Source: DATACQ01 sp036555515
GTDB lineage: Bacteria; Desulfobacterota; Binatia; UBA9968
Reading direction: 5' to 3'
Assembly (NCBI GenBank): GCA_036555515.1
Contig: DATBLC010000063.1
Span: forward strand, 1 to 64,000
DNA length: 64,000 nt
A program made the position numbers and the translations under genes. The notes below the pieces were generated by a model. The model ran no database searches. It was not told the origin of the DNA and saw nothing but the letters and a program-made list of their open reading frames with translations. Each line of letters opens with the position of its first letter. Position 1 is the stretch's first letter. Positions 41,526 to 50,176 of the stretch are shown here, piece after piece.

Positions 41526-43456
41526 TGTTCAAGAACAATTCCCTGGGGCCAATAGAGTCCGAGCAGCCAACTCAGGAGTACCGTCAAACCGACGACAACG
41601 CCGGTATAGAGGAGAGCAGGAAACCAGCGCATTTTGACCCAGCCGTTGAGAAATCCGAAAGTGAACAGCGCGGTGGCGATGCCGAACCCGAATAGCAAGA
41701 TCAGCAAGAGAAACAAGACGAGCGAAAAAAAATATCCCAGGGCCAATTTGCTTTTCTGGCGCGTCTCGATCCCCGGAGCTCCGCCGGCGGCGCGCACATC
41801 GAGGACGACCTGGGCTACAGCCATGAAAATGGCGGGAATCGTTGCCGCCATCGGAAAAATGGCCCCCAAGTATGGAAAAGAGCGCGCCTCGTAGAGCGCG
41901 GCCGCGGCGACAAGGAAAACCGAAAGGGTGAAAAGTACGGACGGAACTTTGCCAAGAATAACCGCTCCCTCGGTGGATTCCTCGGCGGGGAGATTTTTAC
42001 CGCCGCGTTTTCCCAGAACGATCCAGAGTATGGAAGCGAGCAACAACAAGCCTAGAACGATGACTCCGGGCCGAAGCAACCATTCCATGCCGTAGCGACT
42101 GATCGAAAGCCACAGGTACTGTTCGGTCGGCTTCGTCAGAACGAAGCCGACGAGCAACGGAGCGCGCGGCCAAGCCAACTGCTTCATGAGCCAACCCAGC
42201 AATCCCAATCCCAGCATGGCATAGATATCTCCGAAGTGCTGGGAGCTCTGAAAGGCGCCAAAAAAAATAGTGACCACGATGGCTGGAGCCAGTCGGGCGA
42301 AGGGAATCCAGGTGAGCCGCGCCAGCGCCGGGCTCAAAAAAAGGCACAGCGCCGCGCCCATAGTGTTGGCGATGGCAAAACTCCAGATGATCGTAAAAAT
42401 CAGATCGAGGTTTTCCTGAACCATGCGCGGGCCGGGTTGAATGCCGTAGAAATACAACGCGCCCAGCAGGATCGCAGCCGGGGCGCCGCCGGGAACGCTG
42501 AAGAGAAGCGTCGGGATGAAATCTCCTGCCTCGACGGAATTATTGGCGCTCTCCGGTCCGATGACGCCGCGAATATCGCCCTTGCCGAAGCGCTCTCGAT
42601 CGGGCGCCATGGCTACCACGTGCCCGTAGGCCATCCAGGAGCCGGCCGTAGCGCCGATGCCGGGAAGAATTCCAGCCCAGACACCGATGAGCGAACCGCG
42701 CACCACGATCCCCCAATGTTGGACCACATCCTTCACTCCCTGGAGCCAACCATGGCCCAAACCGATGCGCTCGGCGATCTGTCCGCCTTTGGCCAAGAGA
42801 TCAATGATTTCCGCGATGCCAAAGATTCCCAACGCCACTCCAACCAAGGGAATTCCGTCAATCAAGTAAAGCTGGTCGAAGGTATAGCGATTGACGGCGT
42901 CGGCAGGAGCAGAGCCGACACTTCCCAACAAGAGTCCGAGACACGCGGCCAGACCGCCTTTAAGCGGCGCGCCTCCCGTCAGGAAGCCGGCAAAGGAGAG
43001 ACCTAGAACGCAGAGCATCAACAATTCGGGAGAGCTGAAGAGTAGGACCAGAGGCCGCGCGATCGGTAGAGAGAGAGTCAAGAAAACCGCGCCGATGAGG
43101 CCGCCGATCAAAGAGGACAAGAACGCGGCGCTCAAGGCCCTGCCGGCCTGGCCCTGCTTGGCCAGTGGATGGCCATCCAGAACGGTCGCGGCGGCCGCCG
43201 CGGAACCAGGCGTGCCAATCAGCACCGAGGTAATCGTATCCGAAGTGTGGACCACCGCCAGAGATCCGACCAAAAGGATCATCGCGGTATGAACCTCGAG
43301 GGTGTAAATGAAAGGGAGAAGGATGGCTACACAGGCGATACCGCCGAGACCGGGAAGGATACCGATGACCGTGCCGGCCAATACGCCGGCCGTGAGCATA
43401 GCTAGATGAGTCGGACTGGCAAAATTCTCCAGAGCGATGAAAGCCGCGTCCCACAT
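41522..43456 (-). CDS. Fused TctA-TctB tripartite tricarboxylate transporter membrane protein
   Basis: This 644-residue protein joins a TctA large permease (about residues 1-500; GTVIGILPGLGGIACVAILL, GTPGSAAAAATVLDGHPLAK and GILPGIGATAGSWMAYGH are TctA signatures) to a TctB-like four-helix domain (about 505-644, ending LLSWLLGLYWPQGIVLEQ). In most systems these are separate genes. It imports carboxylates with the TctC-type protein encoded upstream on the same strand, driven by ion gradient. The TcuA/TcuB partners suggest tricarballylate or citrate-like substrates. Confidence 0.9.
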   Translation of the reverse strand: MWDAAFIALENFASPTHLAMLTAGVLAGTVIGILPGLGGIACVAILLPFIYTLEVHTAMILLVGSLAVVHTSDTITSVLIGTPGSAAAAATVLDGHPLAKQGQAGRALSAAFLSSLIGGLIGAVFLTLSLPIARPLVLLFSSPELLMLCVLGLSFAGFLTGGAPLKGGLAACLGLLLGSVGSAPADAVNRYTFDQLYLIDGIPLVGVALGIFGIAEIIDLLAKGGQIAERIGLGHGWLQGVKDVVQHWGIVVRGSLIGVWAGILPGIGATAGSWMAYGHVVAMAPDRERFGKGDIRGVIGPESANNSVEAGDFIPTLLFSVPGGAPAAILLGALYFYGIQPGPRMVQENLDLIFTIIWSFAIANTMGAALCLFLSPALARLTWIPFARLAPAIVVTIFFGAFQSSQHFGDIYAMLGLGLLGWLMKQLAWPRAPLLVGFVLTKPTEQYLWLSISRYGMEWLLRPGVIVLGLLLLASILWIVLGKRGGKNLPAEESTEGAVILGKVPSVLFTLSVFLVAAAALYEARSFPYLGAIFPMAATIPAIFMAVAQVVLDVRAAGGAPGIETRQKSKLALGYFFSLVLFLLLILLFGFGIATALFTFGFLNGWVKMRWFPALLYTGVVVGLTVLLSWLLGLYWPQGIVLEQ

Positions 43457-43525
43457 ACGAAAGCGATGCTGTTAGCGTAGATCCCGTACAGTCTATACGA
43501 CAGGGTTGCAGAAAAACCCGGATGG

Positions 43526-43652
43526 CAGGCTGGTCAAAAAGATCTCAGAGGCGAGGCGCGCGAAAAATCGATGAGCGCAGACGTACTCAGGCGGTACGTT
43601 AAAGCGAAGCGATTGAGCGCAACGAAGCATATGAGCCTTTTTCAGCAGCCTG
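43526..43652. repeat. Dispersed palindromic element, family A copy 2
   Basis: This 127-bp element is in opposite orientation to 9147-9273: left end caggctggtcaaaaagatct, right end catatgagcctttttcagcagcctg. It begins 70 bp after the TctA-B start and abuts the stop codon of the TctC-like gene (43653), so it separates two genes of one probable operon. A shorter cagggttgcagaaaaacccg fragment precedes it. Confidence 0.75.
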
Positions 43653-44753
43653 CTAGTCGAATTTCACGCGATACTTCTTACCCACCCACTCCTTGACGAA
43701 GCGTTGGGTGTCCGCGTCGATCTGGAAAGCCTGTTGGATGGTTTTTTCAAGCCGATCGCCGCGCAACAGGGGGTAGCCTCCTAGGATTTTGTCGGTCTTG
43801 GCGAGAAACTCTTTGTCTTTCTCAAGCCGATCGGCAGCCGCGTAGAAGACCTGCAGCGCATCCGCCGGGGCATCCGCCTTGACCCAGAGAATCTTCTGCA
43901 CGGCAAACGCAGAAGGCATAAAAATTTTGTAGGTCTCCCAGAATTTGCCCGAGGGCTTTTTCCCCTTGATCTTCTCGTAGACTTCGGGAACCGTCGGGAG
44001 ATCAGGCACAGCTGGGTCCCGAACGATATTTCCATTGTCATCGAGCTGGCCAAAGCTCATTAAGGGGATCGCTTTGCCTTCCTTAATCAGCGGGACCACA
44101 GTAGCGTTATAGGCGGGCGTGGTCTGGTAGTCTATATTGGTTTCCCCGCGTTCAAACGCAATGCGCGCCTCGCCCCTGCCTTTGAAACCAAGCACACCTT
44201 TTGTATCGGTCTCTAACAGCTCGAAACTGATGAGCGGGATCAGATCGAGCCCAATGGCGCTGATGCCGCCGTAAATCAGATCCTTGGCCTTGGCGAGATC
44301 CTCGACCCTTTTGATACCTGCGGCCGGCGAAGCATACATTACGCCGCCCACGGGATTGACGAGCAACGGTTTCCACTGGCGAAAATCGTACTTGGCAGCC
44401 TTGTCTCCCAATAGAACAGGAAAGTAATTGGTCGCCGAGCTGACCAGCACCATGAGTCCATCCGGTTTCGCCTTGAGGGCAAACTCCATCATGCCGGGAA
44501 TACCCCTGCCGCCCCCTATATTGCGGAAGTTGAATTTTGGATGGCCGGGAATCTGTTTTTCAAGATACGGCGCGATCGTGCGGATCCAGATATCTGAACC
44601 GCCCGCAACCGGGAAAGGAATAATGACCTCGAGAGTCTTTCCTTCATAATACGGGGCGGCCGCCAGCGCCGGGACGACGAGTGTGAAAGAGAATCCAATC
44701 ACAGCCAACCATTTCGCTATTGCCCGTCCAGTCTTGAAACGGATTCTACTCAT
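43653..44753 (-). CDS. TctC/Bug-family substrate-binding protein of the tricarboxylate transporter
   Basis: This protein of 366 residues from ATG 44753 has a signal peptide (hydrophobic IAKWLAVIGFSFTLVVPALA, cleavage near AAAPY) and the Bug fold: YYEGKTLEVIIPFPVAGGSD and GGGRGIPGMMEFALKAKPDG. It ends ERFVKEWVGKKYRVKFD-like sequence typical of larger TctC members. It is upstream of the fused TctA-B, separated by a family A repeat, and is its likely binding partner. An upstream in-frame start at 44795 is less favourable. Confidence 0.9.
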   Translation of the reverse strand: MSRIRFKTGRAIAKWLAVIGFSFTLVVPALAAAPYYEGKTLEVIIPFPVAGGSDIWIRTIAPYLEKQIPGHPKFNFRNIGGGRGIPGMMEFALKAKPDGLMVLVSSATNYFPVLLGDKAAKYDFRQWKPLLVNPVGGVMYASPAAGIKRVEDLAKAKDLIYGGISAIGLDLIPLISFELLETDTKGVLGFKGRGEARIAFERGETNIDYQTTPAYNATVVPLIKEGKAIPLMSFGQLDDNGNIVRDPAVPDLPTVPEVYEKIKGKKPSGKFWETYKIFMPSAFAVQKILWVKADAPADALQVFYAAADRLEKDKEFLAKTDKILGGYPLLRGDRLEKTIQQAFQIDADTQRFVKEWVGKKYRVKFD

Positions 44754-44849
44754 AGCATCCCCCAATTGAGTTTCTTCACCCATACTGTCTTGCAACTTGT
44801 TATGTCAAGGACGAAAAATTAGCCGTTGAACTTTGACGAAACCGTGATG

Positions 44850-45818
44850 TCAGCGGCCTGCCTGCAACTCTTTGATCGCCTGGCGCGCGAATGAAAAATC
44901 TCGTACCTCATCCAGCGGCCGCTTCTTATCGGAGAGCCGCTCCATTTGAAACTCAATCTCGGCATCGGTCATCGTTCCATCTTTGGCGAGCGCCTTGAGC
45001 TCGACGTCGTAGGAGCGCGCTGCGGCATCGGGAGACTGCGGCACAAAATGCGCCATAATACGAATCGTTTCTTGTCGGTTCTCGTCTATGAAGCGGTTTG
45101 CTTTGAGAGCCGCCCGAATAGTTCGTTTTAATAGCTCCGGATTTTCTTTAATGAATCGGTCCGAAGCAAACAGCCCCGAAGAAGGCACGCCGATTTCCGG
45201 CGGCCCGGCGATGGCTTTGAGTCCCATTTGCCGCAACATCACGTCATGGGGCGGCGAGACCGAAACGGCTTGCACGGCGTTGGTCATAAGCGCCTGAGCG
45301 CGCAATGACGGATCGCCCACTGCAATAGCTTGCAGGAGAGCCGGGTCGATCCCTATGGAGCGCAACAACTCCCGGCCGATGATATGATCTCCGCCATTGA
45401 CGGCGGTGACGCCGAGTTTTTTGCCCTTCAAATCCTGGACGTCTTTAATGGCCTCCGGGCGCACCATCAAGTAGTAAACGCCCTTCTTCAATAGAATGAA
45501 GACGGTCTTCATCGGCAGTCCTTGCACGACGCCGCGAAAGGTGCTCACGAAGGACGTCGTAAACGTCACGTCGCCGTTCAAAACCGCCAGGGCCCCGAGA
45601 CGAGGATTGATCTGGATGAACTCGACTTCCAAGCCCTCTTCTTTGAACATCCCCTTGGCCTGAGCGACGTAATAGGTCGTGTTGGTATTGCTCCGGCTGG
45701 AAAGCGAGATTCTGACCTTCTGCGTTTGCCCGTGCAGCGGCGCGCTTTGGCCGAGAGCCGAGCACATGATCAATACTAACAGCGCTCGTCGCACATGATG
45801 ATATCGGTTTGATTTCAT
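44850..45818 (-). CDS. NMT1/THI5-like ABC substrate-binding protein, orphan
   Basis: This 322-residue protein has a signal peptide (ALLVLIMCSALGQSAPLHG) and a mature fold with NTTYYVAQAKGMFKEEGLEV, IKDVQDLKGKKLGVTAVNGG and VSPPHDVMLRQMGLKAIAG. The C-terminus is shorter than others (FSFARQAIKELQAGR) and more like the truncated copy at 20894. No transporter components are adjacent. Ligand is unknown. Confidence 0.9.
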   Translation of the reverse strand: MKSNRYHHVRRALLVLIMCSALGQSAPLHGQTQKVRISLSSRSNTNTTYYVAQAKGMFKEEGLEVEFIQINPRLGALAVLNGDVTFTTSFVSTFRGVVQGLPMKTVFILLKKGVYYLMVRPEAIKDVQDLKGKKLGVTAVNGGDHIIGRELLRSIGIDPALLQAIAVGDPSLRAQALMTNAVQAVSVSPPHDVMLRQMGLKAIAGPPEIGVPSSGLFASDRFIKENPELLKRTIRAALKANRFIDENRQETIRIMAHFVPQSPDAAARSYDVELKALAKDGTMTDAEIEFQMERLSDKKRPLDEVRDFSFARQAIKELQAGR

Positions 45819-45839
45819 TGCTGCTGCCCCTGGGATTAT

Positions 45840-45950
45840 TCAAGATAAACGCCGCTTCGCGGGCGGGGATTTGACTCCCCCTTGACCAAAGGGGAGGCGC
45901 GCCCCCTTTGGAAACCCATAATGTTGTTCCCGCCTCAAGAGGCGGGGTTT
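45840..45950. repeat. Intergenic hairpins, one very strong
   Basis: CCCGCCTC-aa-GAGGCGGG at 45929-45946 is a perfect 8-bp inverted repeat followed by gttt. Upstream, cccccttgaccaaaggggag and gccccctttgg form further pairings. They lie between the VOC gene stop (45964) and the SBP gene start (45818), both on the minus strand, and may attenuate readthrough. Confidence 0.6.
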
Positions 45951-45963
45951 ACATAGCATGAAT

Positions 45964-46311
45964 TCAAGCCGGCCAACCGTGTTGCGACAGATCGATCAAG
46001 TTCCCATCGGGATCGGCGATGCGGTACTCGGCCTCTCGGTTCGGCGGCCGTTTTTGGATTTCCGACGCTGCGCCGAGTTCTTTGCAAACCGGCTTGAGAG
46101 CTTCAATGTCCTCGACTTCAATGCCGAAGTGATAAAGGCCTTCCTTATATTGCGGCCGCTTCTGGATGATCGCCAGGTTAATGTACCCGTCCGTGAGATA
46201 AATGGCCGGGCCGACGCCGTCAATCACCTTCATGCCGAAAGCCTCGGTATAGAATTTAACTAACCGTTCCCGATTTTCCGATACGATCGCTAAATGACGA
46301 ATCCGGGCCAT
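45964..46311 (-). CDS. Single-domain VOC (glyoxalase/bleomycin-resistance) protein
   Basis: This protein of 115 residues from ATG 46311 has a VOC fold: IRHLAIVSENRERLVKFYTE (metal-ligand His in strand 1), YHFGIEVEDIEAL (second His) and a final DPDGNLIDLSQHGW strand, in which the usual terminal Glu is replaced by Asp. Members include glyoxalases, epimerases and dioxygenases; specific activity cannot be deduced. The upstream small gene at 46340 is 28 bp away on the same strand and likely co-transcribed. Confidence 0.85.
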   Translation of the reverse strand: MARIRHLAIVSENRERLVKFYTEAFGMKVIDGVGPAIYLTDGYINLAIIQKRPQYKEGLYHFGIEVEDIEALKPVCKELGAASEIQKRPPNREAEYRIADPDGNLIDLSQHGWPA

Positions 46312-46339
46312 AGGAACCCTCCTTCCATGCACTAAACCT

Positions 46340-46582
46340 TTACGCTTCTTCGAACACGCTTTCCGGATGTTTTTCCATGATCTCCCGAATGTATTTTTCC
46401 AACTCTCCCCTGGTTTCAGATGCGTCCGCTTGGAACGCTTGGTGATGAGCGCCCAAAAGAAAATTAACCTTGCCGTCGCGCTCGTCAATTTCCAGGAAAT
46501 AGTTGGTCCCAAATAATACCTGGACGCGCTTGTAACCATGCTCGCGATCACCCTCGACGACGACCGCGCGTATCTTTGCCAT
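46340..46582 (-). CDS. Small conserved-looking protein of unknown function
   Basis: This protein of 80 residues from ATG 46582 has a regular strand pattern: AKIRAVVVEGDREHGYKRVQ, FGTNYFLEIDERDGKVNFLL, and a helical end ETRGELEKYIREIMEKHPES. A good ribosome site (AAAGGAGGCTCGAAC) precedes it. I recognise no family. It is co-directional with and just upstream of the VOC protein gene, so a shared function is plausible. Confidence 0.65.
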   Translation of the reverse strand: MAKIRAVVVEGDREHGYKRVQVLFGTNYFLEIDERDGKVNFLLGAHHQAFQADASETRGELEKYIREIMEKHPESVFEEA

Positions 46583-46748
46583 GTTCGAGCCTCCTTTCGG
46601 GCTACCCTTACAGGCCAAATCCGGGCTGAGCCACCTGTATCATACAAGTGGGTGAACCCCGTCAAGAGTCGCCGGCTCAGGTTGGAAAAGGATCAACCGT
46701 AAAATTCCGCTTGCCCTCCAGGGCCGATCTGAATAGAATCCGGCCGTC

Positions 46749-47774
46749 ATGAAGATAATAATTCTGTCGTTGCTTATGTTTCTGCCATTCGCTCATGCGA
46801 GCGTGTTTGCCAATCCGTATCTGCCCAAACCCGGCGAAAAGACTATTTCGATGAGAGTATCCACCTGCGCAGTGTCCGGCGGCTTCGTGCATCTCTACAC
46901 GGCGCTCGATAATGGCCTGTTCGACAAGTACGGTTTTAAATTCGAGAATATTTTCATCCGCGGTAGCGCGCAAAATTTGACCGCCTTGGCGAGCGATGAA
47001 GTTCAATTCACTTATTGCGCCGCGGACGGGACTATACCTGGCCTGGCCACCGGTATCGATGTCAAGCTCGTCGCTTCTCCGCTGGTTAAGCTGCCCTACG
47101 TGTTGGTGGCGCGAAAAGAAATCAGGGGACCCGAGGACCTCAAGGGGAAATCTATAGGCATCGCGCGGGCGGGCGACTTGAGCGACCGACTCTCGCGCGC
47201 GGTGGTAAAAAAATTCGGCTTGTCGCCAACCGCGGTCACGATCCGGCCCATCGGCGGCAGCCAGGGCGAGCGTTATCAAGCCATGGCGGCTAACATCGTC
47301 CAGGCTGTTGCCATCACGCCGCCCCTCGATGTCCGGGCGAAAAACGAAGGATTCAATGTGCTCTATCGCCTGATCGATCTGAACCTGCCGTTTATCTACA
47401 GCAGTGTCCATACGAGCTATAAAATGCTTCGCGAGCGTCCCGAAATTGTCCAGCGCATGGTTGCGGCCTTTGCCGAAATCGTCCACTTCGTCGAGAAAAA
47501 TCCGGACAAGGCGAAAGCATCCATCGCAAAAGCGATGCGCACCAAGGACCCCGAAGCGCTACAGTCTGCATATGACGTTTACGCCCGGGAAATCCTCGAC
47601 CGCACCATGGTTGTCCCTGGCAAAGCGGTCGCCGAGGCCGTCGAACTCGCCCGCGAAACCGGCACGGTGATTAGAAGAAAACCCGAAGAAATTTACGATA
47701 ACAGCTTCGTTTTCAATCTGGAGAAAAGCGGTTTCTTGAAAGAAATCTGGGGCAGTGAAAATTACCGGCGGTAG
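46749..47774 (+). CDS. NMT1/THI5-like ABC substrate-binding protein, orphan
   Basis: This 341-residue protein has a short signal peptide (MKIIILSLLMFLPFAHASVF, cleavage near FAN) and a mature fold with VHLYTALDNGLFDKYGFKFE, IRGPEDLKGKSIGIARAGDL and a C-terminal NSFVFNLEKSGFLKEIWG tail. It is followed after a palindromic repeat by a DapA-superfamily aldolase on the same strand, perhaps for a common substrate. No transporter membrane components are adjacent. Confidence 0.9.
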   Translation: MKIIILSLLMFLPFAHASVFANPYLPKPGEKTISMRVSTCAVSGGFVHLYTALDNGLFDKYGFKFENIFIRGSAQNLTALASDEVQFTYCAADGTIPGLATGIDVKLVASPLVKLPYVLVARKEIRGPEDLKGKSIGIARAGDLSDRLSRAVVKKFGLSPTAVTIRPIGGSQGERYQAMAANIVQAVAITPPLDVRAKNEGFNVLYRLIDLNLPFIYSSVHTSYKMLRERPEIVQRMVAAFAEIVHFVEKNPDKAKASIAKAMRTKDPEALQSAYDVYAREILDRTMVVPGKAVAEAVELARETGTVIRRKPEEIYDNSFVFNLEKSGFLKEIWGSENYRR

Positions 47775-47817
47775 TCGTAAAAACGCTGCCCTTCCGCAGT
47801 AAGAGACTGCGGCGCGA

Positions 47818-47926
47818 TGTCATTCTGAGGGCCCTTCGACATGCTCAGGATAAAATCCGCCGAAGAATCTCGTCTTCGTAACCACGTGAAGACACGAGAT
47901 GCTTCGCTTTGCTCAGCATGACATCT
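47818..47926. repeat. Dispersed palindromic repeat, family C copy 2
   Basis: Left end tgtcattctgagggcccttc and right end ctttgctcagcatgacatct are imperfect inverted repeats; internal gctcaggataaa and gaagaatctcg match the element at 6577-6665. It lies in the gap between the binding protein and the aldolase gene and does not code. Confidence 0.6.
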
Positions 47927-47977
47927 ATGGTATTGCACAGTTACAACACGGTCTCTATTTAAAGAAGGAGAGAAATT

Positions 47978-48946
47978 ATGCTGAGCGCAAAAGATATCAA
48001 GGGGGCTTTGGCGATAATGCCGACGCCAGCCAAGGACGGAGCCGATCGCCTGGACGCGACGAATACAGTCGACCTCGACGAGACCGCCCGCCTGGCTGAG
48101 AGCCTGGTCCGCGACGGCGCCACCGGCATCATGGCTTTGGGCACTATGGGCGAGTGCGCGACTACATCGCAGAGCGATTATGAAGTCTTCGTCGATTGTT
48201 TGCTAAAAACCGTGCGCGGACGTATTCCGACTTTCGTCGGCACGACGGCATTGAGCGGCCACGATATCGCCCGGCGCATCAAATTCGTCAAAGAGCGCGG
48301 CGCCACGGGAACGCTATTGGGCATTCCCATGTGGCAACCGACGACCCTCGATATGGCCGTCAAATTTTACGCAGACGTCGCGGCGACCTTTGCCGATTTT
48401 CCGATTATGGTCTATGCGAACCCGCGCGCCTTTCGTTTCCCCTTTGGCGTCGATTTCTGGGGAGGCATCGTCGAGAAAGCGCCGACGGTGATGTCGGCAA
48501 AGTTTTCCAGCAAAGCGATTCTCAAAGAGGCGGTGGCCGTTAGCAAAGGTCGCGTCAACTTCGTCCCGCCGGTGGGGATGGCATACGACTTCGCGCAGAT
48601 CTCTCCCGAAACGACGACCACCTGCTGGATCCCCGCCGTCGGACCGCAAATCGGCCTGGCGCTAATGAACGCGCTCGCCGCAAAAAACGCGCAACAAGCC
48701 AAGGCCGTGGCCGATGATATCGCCTGGGCCATCGAACCGCATCACGCAATCACCGGCTCCCAGGATGTTTTCGCTTCGTACAATATTCAGATGGAAAAGA
48801 TTCTGATGGGCGCTTCCGGCTACTGCAAGCCCGGCCCCATCCGTCCGCCCTATAACGTCATGCCGGATGATTTCGCCAAGGCGTCGCGCGAAAGCGGCCA
48901 GCGTTTGGGGAAGCTTAGGGAAAAATACTCGAAGGTGTTAGGTTAG
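47978..48946 (+). CDS. DapA-superfamily aldolase, hydratase-aldolase-like
   Basis: This 322-residue TIM-barrel class I aldolase has the pyruvate-aldolase loop ALGTMGECATTS (about residue 47), MWQPTTLDMAVKFYADVA, then VYANPRAFRFPFGVDFW and SAKFSS, with the Schiff-base lysine in this last motif. These WQ and YANPxAF features are those of trans-o-hydroxybenzylidenepyruvate hydratase-aldolases from naphthalene-type pathways rather than dihydrodipicolinate synthase. The ATG follows AAGGAGAGAAATT. It would cleave an aromatic pyruvate adduct to an aldehyde plus pyruvate; substrate is inferred. Confidence 0.88.
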   Translation: MLSAKDIKGALAIMPTPAKDGADRLDATNTVDLDETARLAESLVRDGATGIMALGTMGECATTSQSDYEVFVDCLLKTVRGRIPTFVGTTALSGHDIARRIKFVKERGATGTLLGIPMWQPTTLDMAVKFYADVAATFADFPIMVYANPRAFRFPFGVDFWGGIVEKAPTVMSAKFSSKAILKEAVAVSKGRVNFVPPVGMAYDFAQISPETTTTCWIPAVGPQIGLALMNALAAKNAQQAKAVADDIAWAIEPHHAITGSQDVFASYNIQMEKILMGASGYCKPGPIRPPYNVMPDDFAKASRESGQRLGKLREKYSKVLG

Positions 48947-49011
48947 AGCTAAATTCCAAAGGCATTCAATCGCAACAAAGCCGGTAGAGATCTGAAACAA
49001 CGGACTCGTGA

Positions 49012-49764
49012 TCACTGCGTTGCGCCGATCAGATGTTGCCGCGGGTCGATGGCGATACCGGCGAACCTCACTTCATAGTGGAGATGCGGACCAGTGCTGT
49101 TTCCCTTATTGCCCACCTGAGCGATCGGTTGACCCTTGCGCACGCGCTCGCCTTTGCGGACCAAGACCTTGGAGAGGTGGGCATAATGAGTTTTGATCTG
49201 CTGGCTATGGTTTAAAATTATCGTCCCGCGCTGAGCGTCGGTGGACTCCACCACCGCGTCACCGGAAGCATGGACCGGAGTTCCTATGGGTTTGGGAATA
49301 TCCAATCCAGCGTGATACTGCATCTCGCCCGTCCACGGAGAAGGCCGCATGCCGACGCCGGAACTTACCCGGCCTTTTACCGGCCAGCCGGAAGGCAGGG
49401 CTGCAATCATTTTCGCGAGTTCCTCCTGCAGAGCGGCAAGGATCTCATGTAACTCATCTCCTTCATGCCTGCCCTCAAAAGATCTCTTACTTCGCCGCGG
49501 CAACGACGCCTGAATTCTTTCACGCAGGCCTTTCCAGCGAGAAAGCGTTTCCTGGACCTCTCTCGCCCGGTCCCGTAAGACCGATAACTTCTCTATTTGA
49601 GATTGATCGAACTTCTCTATTTGAGGTTGGCCGGCAGCGACGACCTCATCGACCTCTTTTTCCGGCGCGTCGAGATACCGGCTGAAAAACCATCCGCAAA
49701 TCGACAAAAATAGCACGCCCACCAGCACCCGAAGCTTTTCTCGTGAGACTACGAAACGGCGCAT
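49012..49764 (-). CDS. Membrane-anchored M23-family peptidoglycan endopeptidase
   Basis: This protein of 250 residues from ATG 49764 has one N-terminal membrane anchor (LRVLVGVLFLSICGWFFSRY), a charged coiled-coil-like region (about residues 35-110) and a C-terminal LytM domain: YHAGLDIPKPIGTPVHASGD with the HxxxD zinc motif and GPHLHYEVR with the HxH pair. It cleaves peptide cross-links in cell wall. It lies downstream of a bactofilin gene on the same strand, 34 bp apart, a pairing known from cell-shape modules. Confidence 0.92.
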   Translation of the reverse strand: MRRFVVSREKLRVLVGVLFLSICGWFFSRYLDAPEKEVDEVVAAGQPQIEKFDQSQIEKLSVLRDRAREVQETLSRWKGLRERIQASLPRRSKRSFEGRHEGDELHEILAALQEELAKMIAALPSGWPVKGRVSSGVGMRPSPWTGEMQYHAGLDIPKPIGTPVHASGDAVVESTDAQRGTIILNHSQQIKTHYAHLSKVLVRKGERVRKGQPIAQVGNKGNSTGPHLHYEVRFAGIAIDPRQHLIGATQ

Positions 49765-49798
49765 TTGCGCGCCGCGGAGAACGATGATCGAGTACGGG

Positions 49799-50170
49799 CT
49801 ATGCAAGATTCTCTTCTCCTTGGCGGCTCGTCTTGCACTGACCGTCGAACACCGCGCCCTCCTCCAGCACCAATATGGGCGTCACAATATTGCCGAAAAT
49901 CCGCGCGCTGCGGCTCAACTCGATGCGTTCGCGGCCGGTGATATTGCCTTTCACCTGGCCACTGATGAAGGCGACCGTTACCTGAACTTCGGCTTCGACC
50001 TCGCCCTCCGATCCCAAGTAAAGCGTGTCGGCAGAAAACAATTCGCCGTGGAATTTCCCGTTCATCGCCACTGTCCCGACAAAAGACAGACGGCCCTGCG
50101 CGTCGCAGCCGTGATCGATGACCGATGTCGCAGCGTGATTGGAATTCGAACTCTTTCTCCAGAGTCGCAT
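49799..50170 (-). CDS. Bactofilin (polymer-forming cytoskeletal protein)
   Basis: This protein of about 123 residues has a beta-helical bactofilin core with regular repeats: GRLSFVGTVAMNGKFHGELF, LYLGSEGEVEAEVQVTVAFI and RIELSRSARIFGNIVTPILV. Bactofilins polymerise at the inner membrane and recruit cell wall enzymes, as with the M23 peptidase encoded next. ATG 50170 (with AGAGGGTAAG upstream) or GTG 50176 may be used. The unit stands alone from the catabolic genes around it. Confidence 0.9.
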   Translation of the reverse strand: MRLWRKSSNSNHAATSVIDHGCDAQGRLSFVGTVAMNGKFHGELFSADTLYLGSEGEVEAEVQVTVAFISGQVKGNITGRERIELSRSARIFGNIVTPILVLEEGAVFDGQCKTSRQGEENLA

Positions 50171-50176
50171 AATCAC

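Noticed and set aside
40392..41555. Plus-strand open frame of 387 codons opposite the tcuA-like gene
   Set aside because: The opposite strand encodes a complete FAD dehydrogenase with the GxGxxA fold and coupled neighbours; the antisense frame has no recognisable sequence.
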